From Platanthera guangdongensis (taxonomy: Eukaryota > Streptophyta > Magnoliopsida > Asparagales > Orchidaceae), in assembly GCA_039583875.1 (NCBI GenBank), contig CM077160.1, forward strand, positions 113,231,314-113,295,313: DNA of 64,000 bases, in the 5' to 3' direction. The notes beneath the pieces were generated by a model. The model had not been told where the DNA came from and made no database searches. It saw only the letters and a list, made by a program, of their open reading frames with translations. A program made the translations under genes and the position numbers. Below, one piece after another: positions 33,659-44,890 of this stretch. Every line of letters begins with the position of its first letter. Within the stretch, counting starts at the first letter, position 1.

Positions 33659-35150
33659 CCAATGTTGGTTAGGCCATGATGAGGCCTTGATTTGGCTAAT
33701 TAAGCAATATAGTTCAATTAGACATAATTTTGACCTAAGTTTTACTTAGGTTTGACTTTGGTCAATTTGGGTAAATTGGTAGACCAATTGTTAGGGCTTT
33801 TGATCAACTGAACCTATATTTGGGTTTAGAAGGTAGTGGTGGGGTTAATTTGATCATGTGAAGTCTAATTGAGCCAATTTAGGTTGAATTAGACTATGTT
33901 GACCTTGAGTTTACTTTGGTCAATTTGGCCACTTTGGTTGACCAACTCATAGGGGTCTATGGTCAATTGAGTCTCCCTTAGGGTTAGGGGCGTGTGTTGG
34001 ATCTTACAGAGCCCTTAGGGGGGGGGGGGTAAATAAGGGTTTTATGAAATTTTGAATCTTTTAAAAAATATCAGTGTATATAAATGAAGTTTCAGAATAT
34101 TTTATAGAAATATTAATTTAATAGTTTAGTAAAGATTATATTGGATATTAATTATAAAAATATGTAGGAATTCAATATTTCTTCAACACTACCAGCAGTA
34201 AGTTTTACCGCCAAGCGCTAGCTCGCAGATATTGAATTCAAAAGTTTCTTTCTTACAAAAACAAACCTTCCAATATATTTTGCAAAGATACAAAGAAACC
34301 AAATACAAAGTACGAGATACAAGCACAAATGAGCTACTCCTCGATGTCAACGTCAGAGCACTCGTCCTCGGAGAGGTCTCTGACACCAAGCCTAGCTGCA
34401 TCGCAACTACGCGCCCACGCCACCAAATAGAGAGTCGTCACAATATCTCGCTTGAACGCCATCTCATGCTCATCCTCCGGCATGGGATCCACCCGTCATC
34501 GCCAAGAGCCTGCCCCTCAGCGGTCGAACCCTGCAAAATTACAACAACACCACCCACTATTGGGGTAACACTCCCACAACAAGATCACAATTAGAGCAAC
34601 CACCTCAGCAACACATTCCTGCACAAATGACTCCTTGTAAAGCACCTGATCTTAATAAGGTGTGACAAACTTCAAATGGAGTTCACAATACTCCTCAAAG
34701 AGCCCAGTCCCCCCAAATCAATGACATACACAAAGATCAGAGATTTCCACTCGAGGCGAGTTTTTACGTTAAAAATGTATACATCACTTACGGTCCTAAA
34801 AAACACTATAATGGGCAAGCACCACACTCTCGCTCATGTATCCAGACATCAACCTAAGATGCAGGACAAAACATAAATCAACACCACCACGGGCGCCCGC
34901 ACTATGCTCCGACCGCTCAAAATTATACACATTTTCATGCTCGAACCTACACGCACCCTAGCGCGCCGAAATTCCTTAGCTCCAACTGTGAGTTTGAATG
35001 AAAACCTTTTGGAGTTACTAAACACAGATCTTAATTCCAAAAATAGGGGGGAAGGAATTATACACATGCATAAATACGACTCGTAAACCGCCAGATGCAC
35101 CCCCATACGTGAGGTATGAGTATCGAAAAGTCTCCCCACTATGGGATAAC
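33659..35150. other. intergenic DNA with an isolated LTR-like end at 33993
   Basis: 33659-33990 repeats TTGACCT/TTGGTCAATTTGG words. At 33993, TGTTGGATCTTACAG followed by a G11 run and TAAATAAGG resembles, in inverted orientation, the 3' end of the LTR at 35969-37327 (TTATTCACCCCCC...GATCCAACA). TTACCGCCAAGCGCTAGC near 34205 also matches that LTR's internal motif. The other end of this putative LTR was not found. 34200-35150 shows no gene. Confidence 0.4.
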
Positions 35151-35159
35151 TGCCCGATA

Positions 35160-35968
35160 GTGGGGAGCAACCGAGGCAAAGCCACCTAGGCCCCTTCGGC
35201 CTCCCAAACTGGGTGGCCCTTTGGACCTCCGGCTACCCGAATCGAGCGGCCCCCTTGGCCGCCAAAACCTCCGCAGGCGCATAGAGGGATGCGCCCTGTG
35301 GCCACCCAGATTGGGCAGCCCCCTTAGTTGCGTGGCCCTCCGCCGGTGCGGGGAGGGCCGCGCGCTCTGGACACCCAGATCGGGCGGCCCCTTGACAGCC
35401 TTGATCATGATCCTCCTTGGCCTCCCAGATCAGGCTGCCCTTTGGCCTCCCGGACCAACGCTGACGCATGGACGGCTGCGCCCTCTGGCCTCCCAGATTG
35501 GGTGGTCATATGGACGCCCAAATCGGGCGGCCCCCTTGGCCGCCCGGCCCTCTGCCCACACGCAAAGGGCCGCACCCTCTAGCCGCCCAGATTGGGCGGC
35601 CCCTTGGCCTCCCAAATTTGGCGGCCCCCTTGGCCGCCCGGCCCTCCGCCGACATGCAGAGGGCCGCACCCTCTGGCCTCCCAGATCGGGCGCCCCCTTG
35701 GTCACTGGCCCTTTGTCGACGTGCAGAGGGCTGCGCCAACTGGCCGCCCAGATCGGTCCCCCTTTGGCCACTTGGCTGTCTGGCCCTCTATCCGCGCCCG
35801 GGGGCCGCGCCATCTATCTACCCAGATCGGACGACCCCTTGACCGCCCAGATCATACGACTCCCTTGGCTACCCGACCCTTCGCCGACGCGTGGAGGGCC
35901 ACACCCTCTAGCAGCCCAGATCGGGAGGCCCCTTAACTGCCCAGATCAGGAGCCCTTAGCCACCCAGA
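35160..35968. repeat. GC-rich composite tandem repeat, left block
   Basis: Units begin CCCAGATCGGGCGGCCCC and alternate between a short form (about 26 bp, CAGATCGGGCGGCCCCTTGGCCTCC) and a long form (about 68 bp) that adds GGCCCTCCGCC-GACGTGCAGAGGGCCGCGCC. About 13 units are recognisable. The long open frames on both strands (up to 269 codons at 35221-36030) are Pro/Ala/Arg/Leu-rich read-throughs. The array resumes at 44186 after an inserted LTR element. Confidence 0.85.
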
Positions 35969-37327
35969 TGCTGGAGCCGACGGTTCACACATCCTCAGTT
36001 GGACAATATCAATTCCCATGTTATATTTGATCACATTTGTGTTTGGTATAGTGTGCAGGTTTACAGGTTCAAGCGAAGCGAATAACTTCAATTTGTGACC
36101 TACCGCCGCGCGCTAGCGCTACCTCCGAGTGTTAGCCTAGTTCTAATCCGAATAGGCGCTTTGGATCCTACCGCGTGGCACTAGCGTTACTGCCCACACT
36201 AGCTTTAGGGTTTATTTTGGACAGGCGCTCTGGATCCTACCGTGCAACGCTAGCTCTCTCAACGATCGTCGAGATGGATTCGTCGAGACGCTTGAGCTAC
36301 CGCCAGGCGATAACTTGGTACCGCGCCGCACTAGCGCGAAAAAGCGAAAAATAATCTTTTGGAATATTTTTCCAAATAAGCGGGACAGCTATCACGTCGA
36401 CGTGTAATGACCTACTGCCGAGCGCTAGCCTTACCGCCGGCGGTAGCCTGTTTTTCAAAGACGTATAAAAGGCTTTCGTTTTCTCATTCCTTGCACAAAT
36501 CAAGAGAAACAGAACCTCGTCCTAGGTTTCATGAGTCGCCTCTGAGCACCGTTCTGCCATCTCCGTCAATGGAAGAGAAAGGAGCCTCCTTTCCGTTCGC
36601 GCACGAAGATCTCCGGTGAGTAAAGGACTACAACGACCAAGATGAGTAGATTGGTTGCAACCAAATGAAGATCGTTAGCACCGATCACACATTGCTCAAC
36701 AAAGGAATCGTTTTGAGGGAGAATCAATCTTAAACCTTCTTTACTCTTTTTGTACTTTTCTCGCTTCTGTGTGATTGTGGTGAGGAAAATCGATCGGTGA
36801 TGATCGTCAGAATTTGGGGAGGATTCCGTGAGAAATCATCTCGGGGAAGGGACGTCTAGATCGGGGGATCTAGTGGGGCTCTAGGACACTTCCTTGTGCG
36901 AAGGTGAAGAGCCGACTCGAAGACTTTTCTTGGAGGGAAAGGGAGAGAGCCAACCGGTTCGGGTAGTGGGTCGGTATAGAAAACCAAAAGAAATTCGACT
37001 TTCACCGCCTCCGATCTCCGACGTCATGGAGATCAAACACTTGTAATTATAAAACACTTTTGATTCTGTTTGAATAAAATTATTTGTTGTTCTTAATTCT
37101 GCATGTAATGTCGTGGGTGTTAGCCGGTGGATATCTGAAAGGTGCGTACTTCTCCAAGGAGAAAGTTTCCCAGGAAAGCGAGGTCTGTGACCTACCGCCG
37201 CGCGCTAGAAAGCTAGTGCCCCGCGGTAGCATCCAGAACTAGTTTTCCCTGGACAAATTATTCGAATTTTTAATTAACTCGTAAAACCTTATTCACCCCC
37301 CTCTAAGGTTGGCCACACGATCCAACA
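35969..37327 (+). repeat. 5' LTR of the Sirevirus-like element
   Basis: Contains clustered TACCGCC...GCTAGCG words at 36100-36450 and again at 37190-37220, a TATA-like CGTATAAAAGGC at 36463-36473 and a TTCACCCCCC tract near the end. Nearly identical in layout to 42830-44185. Confidence 0.9.
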
Positions 37328-37329
37328 AG

Positions 37330-37339
37330 TGGTATCAGA
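37330..37339 (+). other. primer-binding site
   Basis: TGGTATCAGA, an initiator tRNA-Met PBS, 2 nt after the LTR end CCAACA. Confidence 0.88.
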
Positions 37340-37375
37340 TGGAGGTTATTCCGAAACGGTTCACCACCGGGAATA

Positions 37376-38944
37376 ATGGCCAACCTTGATCTCGAATAGA
37401 CCAGTAGGGATGAAAAATTGCTCACAAAAAATTTGTTAGCACCACCTCTATTTACAGGAGTGAACTATAACAAATGGAGAACACTAATGAGAAAATTTCT
37501 TATATTATTAGATATAGAAGTGTGGAACATAACTTGTATCAAACTCCCAAATAACCTAACTAAGCACGAGTGTCATATAAACGCCAAAGCTATGAATAGT
37601 TTGTTCTATGTGCTTGGTCAAGATATTTTTAAACTCATCTACACGCTTCACACTACCTATAATATTTGGAAATTTCTTAAGTCTGCTTATAGTTCTCTTT
37701 TTGTAGATGATGAGTCTGAGCAATTTCTCTTGGATCCAAGTGAAGAACCAAATTGAGACTTACTCTTGGAGGAAGACTGAACAACCACATCGAGGGAAAG
37801 AGAAGATGAAATCACAACTATGGATGAGGAAACACATGAAGAAATCAAGGAAACTCCATACTTCAATCTTGCCTCATCCAAGAGCACTATAAGGAAGTCA
37901 AATTCTCTTTTTTCTTGTAATTTTGTTTCTACATTACGTGTGCTAGAAAATGCTAGACGTACAATTAAAAAATTGAAATAATTAATTCAAGCCTACAACT
38001 AGAAAACACGAATTTAAAAGCACAACTTAATGTAGAACCCTATTATGATGTGACTTGTCCTCCCACCGCTCTTTAGATAACATTTCTACGCCTTGTACTA
38101 ATTGCACTAAACTACAAGAAAAATACAAGGATCGTGTAAAAGAGCGTTGTCTTGCAAAAGAACTAATTGAGAGAATATGTTTAGAAAACTCATCACTAAG
38201 AAATGATTGTGCTAGATACATTGATTATAAAATTGAAATTAATGAGATGAATGAGACTTTTGATGAATTCAGGAGTAAGTACGAAGCTTATATTGAATCT
38301 ATAGTCTCCACTCTTAAAAACAGCACTATCACGTACAATAACGCTAGACATAATCTCAAAGTTAAAAAATAAAGAATTAATTATAAAAATCAACATGCTT
38401 AAGAAAATTATGTTTAAAACCTCACTAAACACAACTCCTAAGCTTTACGTAAAACCCAAAAGCATGTTGAATATGAATAGTCACTTAATATCTAGGTCAA
38501 CCAAAGAGTAGAAAACCTCTTGCTAAAGCAAGTGAAATTCCTAGCTATAGAAATCACCTTCACGTGCAAAAACAACTTGCTCCCTACTTAAAAACAAATG
38601 AATGTAAATTTTCTTTAAACAATTACTACACTATGAGTTCCTATGTTAAGCCAAAGAATTTTAATTTGGAGAACATGTTCAATATATCTAAACCTCCAAC
38701 GCAATATTATTCAATTGAAAATCACCACATAAATACTCGTAGAAATTTTAATGGAAATTTGTAATATAAACATAAACTTAAACCGAAGTATGAATGGAAG
38801 CCCGTAGTTAAAAATGACACACCTATACTACTCGAGAGGGCACAATCATCATTACCATCCCATAAGCTGACACACAGTGTTTGGGTACCCAAGAGAATCG
38901 CCACACACGATCTCACTTGGATACCTAAATCTCCTTTCCAATAA
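37376..38944 (+). pseudogene. gag-like ORF of the Sirevirus-like element, broken
   Basis: The ATG at 37376 (MANLDLE) is followed by an in-frame TAG at 37397. The frame then stays open to 37756 with LLAPPLFTGVNYNKWRTLMR, the copia gag opening (NYxxW), and an IDVW-like segment (LLDIEVWNI). The remainder (coiled-coil text CTNCTKLQEKYKDRVKER at 38090, then VKPKNFNLENMF, VWVPKRIATHDLTW) is shifted among frames and ends at 38942-38944. I see no CCHC knuckle. Capsid role inferred from family. Confidence 0.72.
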
Positions 38945-39275
38945 TATCCACACATTGCGTGAAGTAAGCTCAAAACGAACTACACTATATCTTACTTCAC
39001 GATATGCTCACTAGTTTTAATTTCTTTCCTTTCTTCCGTTCTGTTACTTTGTTTGTTTCATTGTTTTTTTTTGTTATATGTTTGAACTAGCACGATAAAT
39101 ATATCCACAAAATAAGAAGAACAATAAAATTGTTTTTGCTAAGCAGTGTAGTATCACAAAGCTAATCAAATTAATAAAACTAAACGCATAATTGATAGTA
39201 CGAGTAGAATAACTACCAGCAAAAGTGTTCAACTTTTTAAGTACAACATCAAAATATGAAATGATAAATCAGAGG

Positions 39276-40270
39276 GCGCTATTCTTCAGAAGAAGTTGCG
39301 GAGAAATATTCAGCTTGCTCATCATTTTCTTCAACATCTTCCTCACGCCCTTCACCTCCTGAGACGTCTGCCTAATTTCGCGCCCTTGCTCCTCCACCAA
39401 CCCGTAGATATCCCGGCTGGTTTCTCTAAGGGATCCTCCACGACGTAAAGGAGGCTATGCAGTAGGGGGTCGGGGTTGTGATGAGGTAGGAATCTCACCT
39501 ACTCTGTATATCTGTGGGCAGCTATATATCAGTAAGGTACTGCGTCCAGTCGATGGCCGGATACTTTGCCATGAGGATACTCTGGATCACTCCGCCCAAC
39601 GACAGAGTGTTCAGCCGCTGGCGGTCGGGAGATTTGAGCCAAAATATATAGCGCATCATCGATAGGATGAGATCTGATATGCTAAAGTGCCTTCCAGCTA
39701 GGATACAGAATGTTACCATAGAAAGCTGAGTCATGATCTTCTTTGTGTCCCCAGCCTTGAACATCAGGGAGTGGCGCAGAACATCCTAGATAATGCGGGC
39801 ATCCGACGTGAGAGTATCCACGGTGGTGATGAGATCTCGACAGTTCTCCACACCATGGAGAGCCTCATTGATCTCTCTCCAGTCCCTTGTAGATTTAAAT
39901 GACTCAACGATGTCGAGTCGCTCCCCACCCACACACCAGACGTACTTCCTAGCCAGATCTTCATGAATAATGGTGACGACCTGAGTACCGATACACGATT
40001 GCACTCCTCCGTCCAGTTGTGTGAGCTGGATCCCTGAGGTTGTTATAGAACTCTCAAGTAAGTATCGAGGAAAAACGAAGCACCGGTTGAAATCACGGAG
40101 AGAATTCCCGAATGATCCAAGTAACTGTCAATGTGAGCGTATCGGTCATCGATGTCGATGACCATCGACACACTTACGGTGGCCTCGTCTATCGCTGGGA
40201 ATGTGGACGCAGGTACTCGAGATCGCTTAGAGAAACTTCGTCGTGGTGGTTGGGAGATAGAAGAAGCCAT
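39276..40270 (-). pseudogene. antisense ORF of the Sirevirus-like element
   Basis: Reads opposite to gag and the LTRs. The start MASSISQPPRRSFSKRSRVP at 40270 is open to 40043. After one frameshift it continues from about 40030 (TTSGIQLTQLDGGVQS, ARKYVWCVGGERLDIVESF, REINEALHGVENCRDLI), passes one TAG at 39786 and goes on (LSMVTFCILAGRHFSISDLI, NTLSLGGVIQSILMAKYPAI). It ends after stops in an acidic tail near 39280 (GREEDVEENDEQAEYF). Its helical middle resembles the globular part of retrotransposon extra ORFs (env-like / putative plant transposon protein); function unknown. Homology is inferred from pattern only. Confidence 0.6.
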
Positions 40271-40299
40271 AGCCTGTAAAAACACGAAACATTTCACTC

Positions 40300-42574
40300 G
40301 TTAAAAACAAGAAATATTTTTTTTTCTGGAGGCTACCGCGGCGCGGTAATCACCTCCGCGCAGTAGCGTGACAGACTGGACTTCGTCCCCTTCCGTTGGA
40401 TCTCCCCCAAAAATCCGTTTTTTCACAAATTTCTCTTAAAAACCGTAAGGGAAAAGAGATCCAAGCTCATATAAGTTAAATATGAGAAATCAAACAAGAT
40501 CCGTGACAAAAATCCTAAAATCAAACTCAAAAACTTTTAAAACCACCACTGATCATGCCCAAAATGACATGAACTCCACGAAACACATTTTAATCTCAAC
40601 ATACATAAAAAATTAAAGGGAAAAATGGGAGTGATTCACCCAGATCTAGGAAGCGCCGACGGTAGAACAATCCTTAGAGGTGAGAAAATGGAAAAGGAAG
40701 AATGAAGAATTCGTCTTGAATCGAAGCTTATATATTTTCGAGCTACCGCACCGCGATATCTCTATCGCCGATGGCAGAACACCTTCGTACTGATTTTTGA
40801 CGATCAACGCTGGTATCCTCATTGCTTCTTAGTTGATATGAATGATAACACAACATTCACTGTGATGCATCTCACAATAGCGGGGGCGTAGGGTTGTATG
40901 CACTAGAGACGCTAACTTGTAATCCATGTCTTGTCCTTAACCAGGGAAGGGTTCTAGTAGGTCCTTGTATGACGCTGTGAGAAAAGAGTGTTAGATTAAG
41001 CAGGTTCTTCTGTATGCATATGAGATTAACACCCCACCCTACGATATCTATGCAGCTCCTAATGCCCATCTGTCACTTAGAACGGGACTTGGGTGATGAC
41101 ATATCCTTTGGATAAATTGTGTCTTAAGCATACTCATAATTTCCATATACGTAGCACGAGCATTATTTCATATTTCATGCTTGTCAATATCATGCATAAT
41201 ATTCTATCGTGTTGTCCCGTGTCTAATTTTTTTACTTTATATGCTGTTTGCTTTGTTTGATTCGTTTATTCTTTTTAAAAAAAATCCAAAAAACATGTCT
41301 TGTTTTTTAGTGTATGTTGCTTGATTTGTTTAATCGGTTGTTTAAAAAAAAATTGTGGAATGTTTTGTCTTAGGACACACATGGCTAGAACCTAGAGCAT
41401 AATGATTATATACAACATTTGATTTAGGATTGTTAATCTGTGTGAACATTTTCTACTTTTGTCATGATGTGTCGATCCATAGGTGCTTAGCTACTGAGTG
41501 CGACTAAACATGGTAGTGTATGTTGAATATGCCTCTAGGTATGCATGAAGATTTAGGTACTGTAATGATTTTACACTGTTCACACATCCCTAGACGAAGC
41601 ACTCATGCAGAAACTCTACGCTTATATGTTATAACTCGTGATATTGTGTCTAACACGTTAGAAATAACTTGAATAATCAATGTCACGATATACATGTGTT
41701 TATATAAAAGTTAGAACTTTGGGCTAAATCTCTAGTCATCATGTCTTTTGTATACAAGTTAAAGTGCATCTATCAATGTGGGTAGATTTCAATTGATTCG
41801 GGATCCTTGAAATAAATGCTATAATAATGATAATACGAAAATAAATGAGAAAAAAGGGCTATGCATGCTATCAAATCATGATGCTAAGGATACCCCCCAA
41901 GCACTACTCACTCCTCCTGATAAGTCTTCATGAGCATTGTGAGGATGATCACCTTGGTCAAAAGAATTATTTCGATCTAATGAAAAGACTAAACCTTAAG
42001 TCTAGTGCCCCTTGTTTTAGTCTTGGTATGAAGTAGATAGAAACGTGACGTGATTTTTCACTTTATTTCTCTCGTGATATCATATTGAATTTTTGAGATA
42101 AAACATGTACTAAATGTTAGTTTTACTTGATGTTTTTCTTTTGATGTTACACGTACACATGTCATCGCTCTATCTAACGCTTCTATGCATAAGAATTGGA
42201 CTGAAACTGCATTATATGTAGACAACACATAAGTACTGTTACACGATTTTTATTCTTGTCTTTTATAATGTTACAATGCGTTAACTCTATAAATCTCTTA
42301 GTATTGTACTCCAAATCGTTGTGTACTTAATTTCACACATGCTGTCCAATTCTGTTTACTCTGAAAACTCACATGATTTGCTTCTGTATACTCCGCTCGT
42401 ATATTTGACCCATATGCATCATATTCTCTGATTAACGTTTGGTCACCCTTATTGTGTTTGCTTTTAGATTAACTTTATAACGTGCATTGCTTGATCTTTA
42501 TCACGCTTATTTAGACTGCATTTTTTTCAGTAAATGCCTAGTCTTTTTTCGATCTAGCCCACCTCTTTCGATAA
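40300..42574 (+). other. non-coding interior of the Sirevirus-like element
   Basis: No domain on either strand. 40330-40400 and 40740 carry GCTACCGCGGCGCGGTAA-type words related to the LTR motif. 41100-42560 is AT-rich, with no long frame of known type. Confidence 0.5.
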
Positions 42575-42829
42575 TATCAAAAGGGGGAGAATAGAATGTT
42601 CATGAGTCATGAGTTAAGGAAGATCACATGTAGGGGGAGCTTGTTGAACTGTGTGCACGTAAATAGGGGGAGCGAGTAGAGCACATATATAAGGGGAGCG
42701 CGTTTGTAGGGGGAGTCATAGGTAACCTGAAACCTGACTATTTAAAGATTATTTCTTACTTGCACTGTATTATGCATCTCAACTATTATAACTCATGAAC
42801 GAGATTTGATATTATCTAAAGAGGGAGTT
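42575..42829 (+). other. multiple polypurine-tract-like repeats before the 3' LTR
   Basis: AAAGGGGGAGAATAG (about 42580), TAGGGGGAGCTTG (about 42632), ATAGGGGGAGCGAG (about 42664), AAGGGGAGCGCG (about 42692), TAGGGGGAGTCAT (about 42706) and AAAGAGGGAGTT directly before the LTR. Repeated AGGGGGAG tracts upstream of the 3' LTR are a described Sirevirus feature. Confidence 0.8.
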
Positions 42830-44185
42830 TGTTGGAGCCGACGGCTCACACATCCTCGGTTTGACAATATCAATTCCCACGCTATATTTGATCACATTTG
42901 TGTTTGGTATAGTGTGCAGGTTTACAGGTTCAAGCGAAGTGAAGAACTCCAATATGTGACCTACCGCCGAGCGGTAGCCTGGTTCTAATCTAAATATGCG
43001 TTCTAGATCCTACCGTGTGGCGCTAGTTCTACCGCCCGCGCTAGCTTCAGGATTTATTCTGGACATGCGCTATGGATCATACCGCGCATCGCTAGCTTCC
43101 TACCGCGCAACGCTAGCTCTCTCAACGATCGTCGAGATGGATTCGTCGAGACGCTTGAGCCACCGCCAGGCGATAGCTGGGTACCTCACCGCGCTAGCAC
43201 AAAAAGCAGAAAATAATCCTTTTGGAATATTTTTCCAAATACGCGGGACAACTGTCACGTCGACGCGTAATGACCTACCGCCGGGCGTTAGTCTCACCAT
43301 CGGCGGTAGCCTGTTTTTCAAATGCGTATAAAAGGCTTTCGTTTTCTCATCCTTGCACGAATCAAGAGAGACAGAACCTCGTCCTAGGTTTCGGGAGCCG
43401 CCTCTGAGCACCGTTCTGCCGTCTCCGTCAAAGGAAGAGAAATCTGCCTCCCTCCCATTCGTGCACGAAGATCTCCGATGAGCAAAGGACTGCCATGACC
43501 AAGAGGAGTAGATCGGTTGCAACCAAACCAAGATCGTTAGCACCGATCATGCATCGCTCAACGGAGGAATCGTTTTGAGGGAGAATCAATATTAAACCTT
43601 TACTCTTTTTGTATTTTTCTCGTTTTTGTGTGATTGTGGTGAGGAAAATCGACCGGTGAAGTTCGTCAGAATCCAGCGAGAATTCCATTGGAAATCGTCC
43701 CGGGGAAGGGACGTCTAGATCGGGGGATCTAGTGGGGCTATAAAACACTTTCTTGTGTGAAGGTGAAGAGCCGACTCGAAGACCTTTCTTGAAGGGAAAG
43801 AGAGAGAGCCAACCGTCCGGGTAGTGGGTCGGTATAGAAAACCAAAAGAGATTCGACTTTCACTGCCTTCGATCTCCGGAGTCATAGAGATCAAGCACTT
43901 GTAATTGTAAAACACTTTTGATTCTGTTTGAATAAAATTATTTGTTGTTCTTAATTCTGCGTGTAACGTCGTGGGTGTTAGCCAGTGAATCTATGAAGGG
44001 TGCGTACTTCTCCAAGGAGAAATTTGCTCAGGAAAACGAGCTCTGTGACCTACCGCCGCGCGCTAGCAAGCTAGCGCCCCGCGGTAGTATCCAGAACTTG
44101 TTTTCCCGGGACAAAATTATTCGAATTTTTAATTAACTTGTAAAACTTTATTCACCCCCTCTAAGGTTGGCCACACGATCCAACA
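42830..44185 (+). repeat. 3' LTR of the Sirevirus-like element
   Basis: TGTTGGAGCCGACGGCTC to GATCCAACA; 1356 bp against 1359 bp for the 5' copy with scattered substitutions. TATA-like GCGTATAAAAGGC at about 43324. Confidence 0.9.
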
Positions 44186-44470
44186 CAATATCGGGTAGCT
44201 TCCTTGGCCGCTCAGCCCTTCGCCGGTGCGCGAAGGGCCACACGCTCTGACCGCGGCCCCTTGGTCGTCCAGATCGGGAGGCCCCTTGGCCGCCCGGCCC
44301 TCTGCCTGCGTGCAGAGGGCTGCCCCTTTTGTCCGGCCTCAGCCAGGGGCGCAATTTACCGGCCACCGTATCTCTCGGCCGCCGGACGAGGGGGACCGAT
44401 TGGGCCTGTACCGCCCGGGGTGCCCATTGGGCCCGAACCACCCTGGGGCAAAACCATCATATGTGTAAAT
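44186..44470. repeat. GC-rich composite tandem repeat, right block
   Basis: Continues the 35160-35968 array after the insertion: TCGGGTAGCTTCCTTGGCCG, CCAGATCGGGAGGCCCCTTG, CGCCCGGCCCTCTGCCTGCG. It decays after 44340 into CTCGGCCGCCGGACGAGG sequence. Confidence 0.8.
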
Positions 44471-44559
44471 TTGGTGATCCACGTGCTCCAATTTGGGCAT
44501 TCCTATTTTTTTGTCCGAAAATTATCAAAGTGAAATTACCGGGTCGCCACTCTTGAAAT

Positions 44560-44568
44560 CTATAAAAG
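44560..44568 (+). promoter_or_regulatory. TATA-like box of an unassigned LTR
   Basis: CTATAAAAG within AAATCTATAAAAGGTCTCC, followed at about +30 by sequence with short repeats, as in plant LTR promoters. The LTR limits are not determined. Confidence 0.45.
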
Positions 44569-44646
44569 GTCTCCTAAGACCCTCATTTAGGAGGGGGCAA
44601 GAAGCGGTGAAGCCGTTTGAGAGTGGAGAATCTCCTATGCTCCCCA

Positions 44647-44890
44647 AGACCACTCCATAGCGCGCCTCCGTGCACTCCCCCCCAGCGCGCCTCCGTGCGC
44701 CCCGCCCCGCGCGCATACGCCAGCCCCACCCGACCCACGAGCGCGCTTTCGCCGCCCCGCCACCGAGTGCGCCTCTGCGCGCCCTGCCCCCGAGCGCGCC
44801 TCCGCGAGCCCCGCCCCCGAACGCACCTCTGCGCACTCCGCACCCTAGCGCTCCCACGCACACTCTGCTCCCAAGCGCGCCCATGAGTGC
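44647..44890. repeat. 27-bp GC-rich tandem repeat
   Basis: Units such as CGAGCGCGCCTCCGCGAG-CCCCGCCCC repeat at 27 bp, about seven to nine diverged copies. Being a multiple of three, it leaves several overlapping open frames on both strands (Ala/Arg/Pro-rich), none a gene. Confidence 0.8.

Larger units (their letters stand above)
35969..44185 (+). mobile_element. non-autonomous Sirevirus-like LTR retrotransposon (gag, antisense ORF, no pol)
   Basis: LTRs at 35969-37327 and 42830-44185 (1.36 kb; TGYTGGAGCCGACGG...GATCCAACA). A PBS lies 2 nt after the first and PPT-like repeats precede the second. The internal 5.5 kb holds one gag-like region and one minus-strand ORF and no protease, integrase, RT or RNase H, so mobilisation would need another element. 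The flanking array unit CCAGA|TCGGG is rejoined across the element (left CCAGA, right CAATA then TCGGG), suggesting a mutated 5-bp TSD. Confidence 0.88.

Noticed and set aside
33993..35150. Complete third Sirevirus-like LTR in inverted orientation
   Set aside because: Only one end (TGTTGGATC plus G-run) and one internal motif are visible; no second end or partner LTR.
35221..36030. 269-codon open frame and several overlapping frames on both strands
   Set aside because: Translation of the GC-rich tandem repeat; low complexity, open in many frames at once and running into the LTR.
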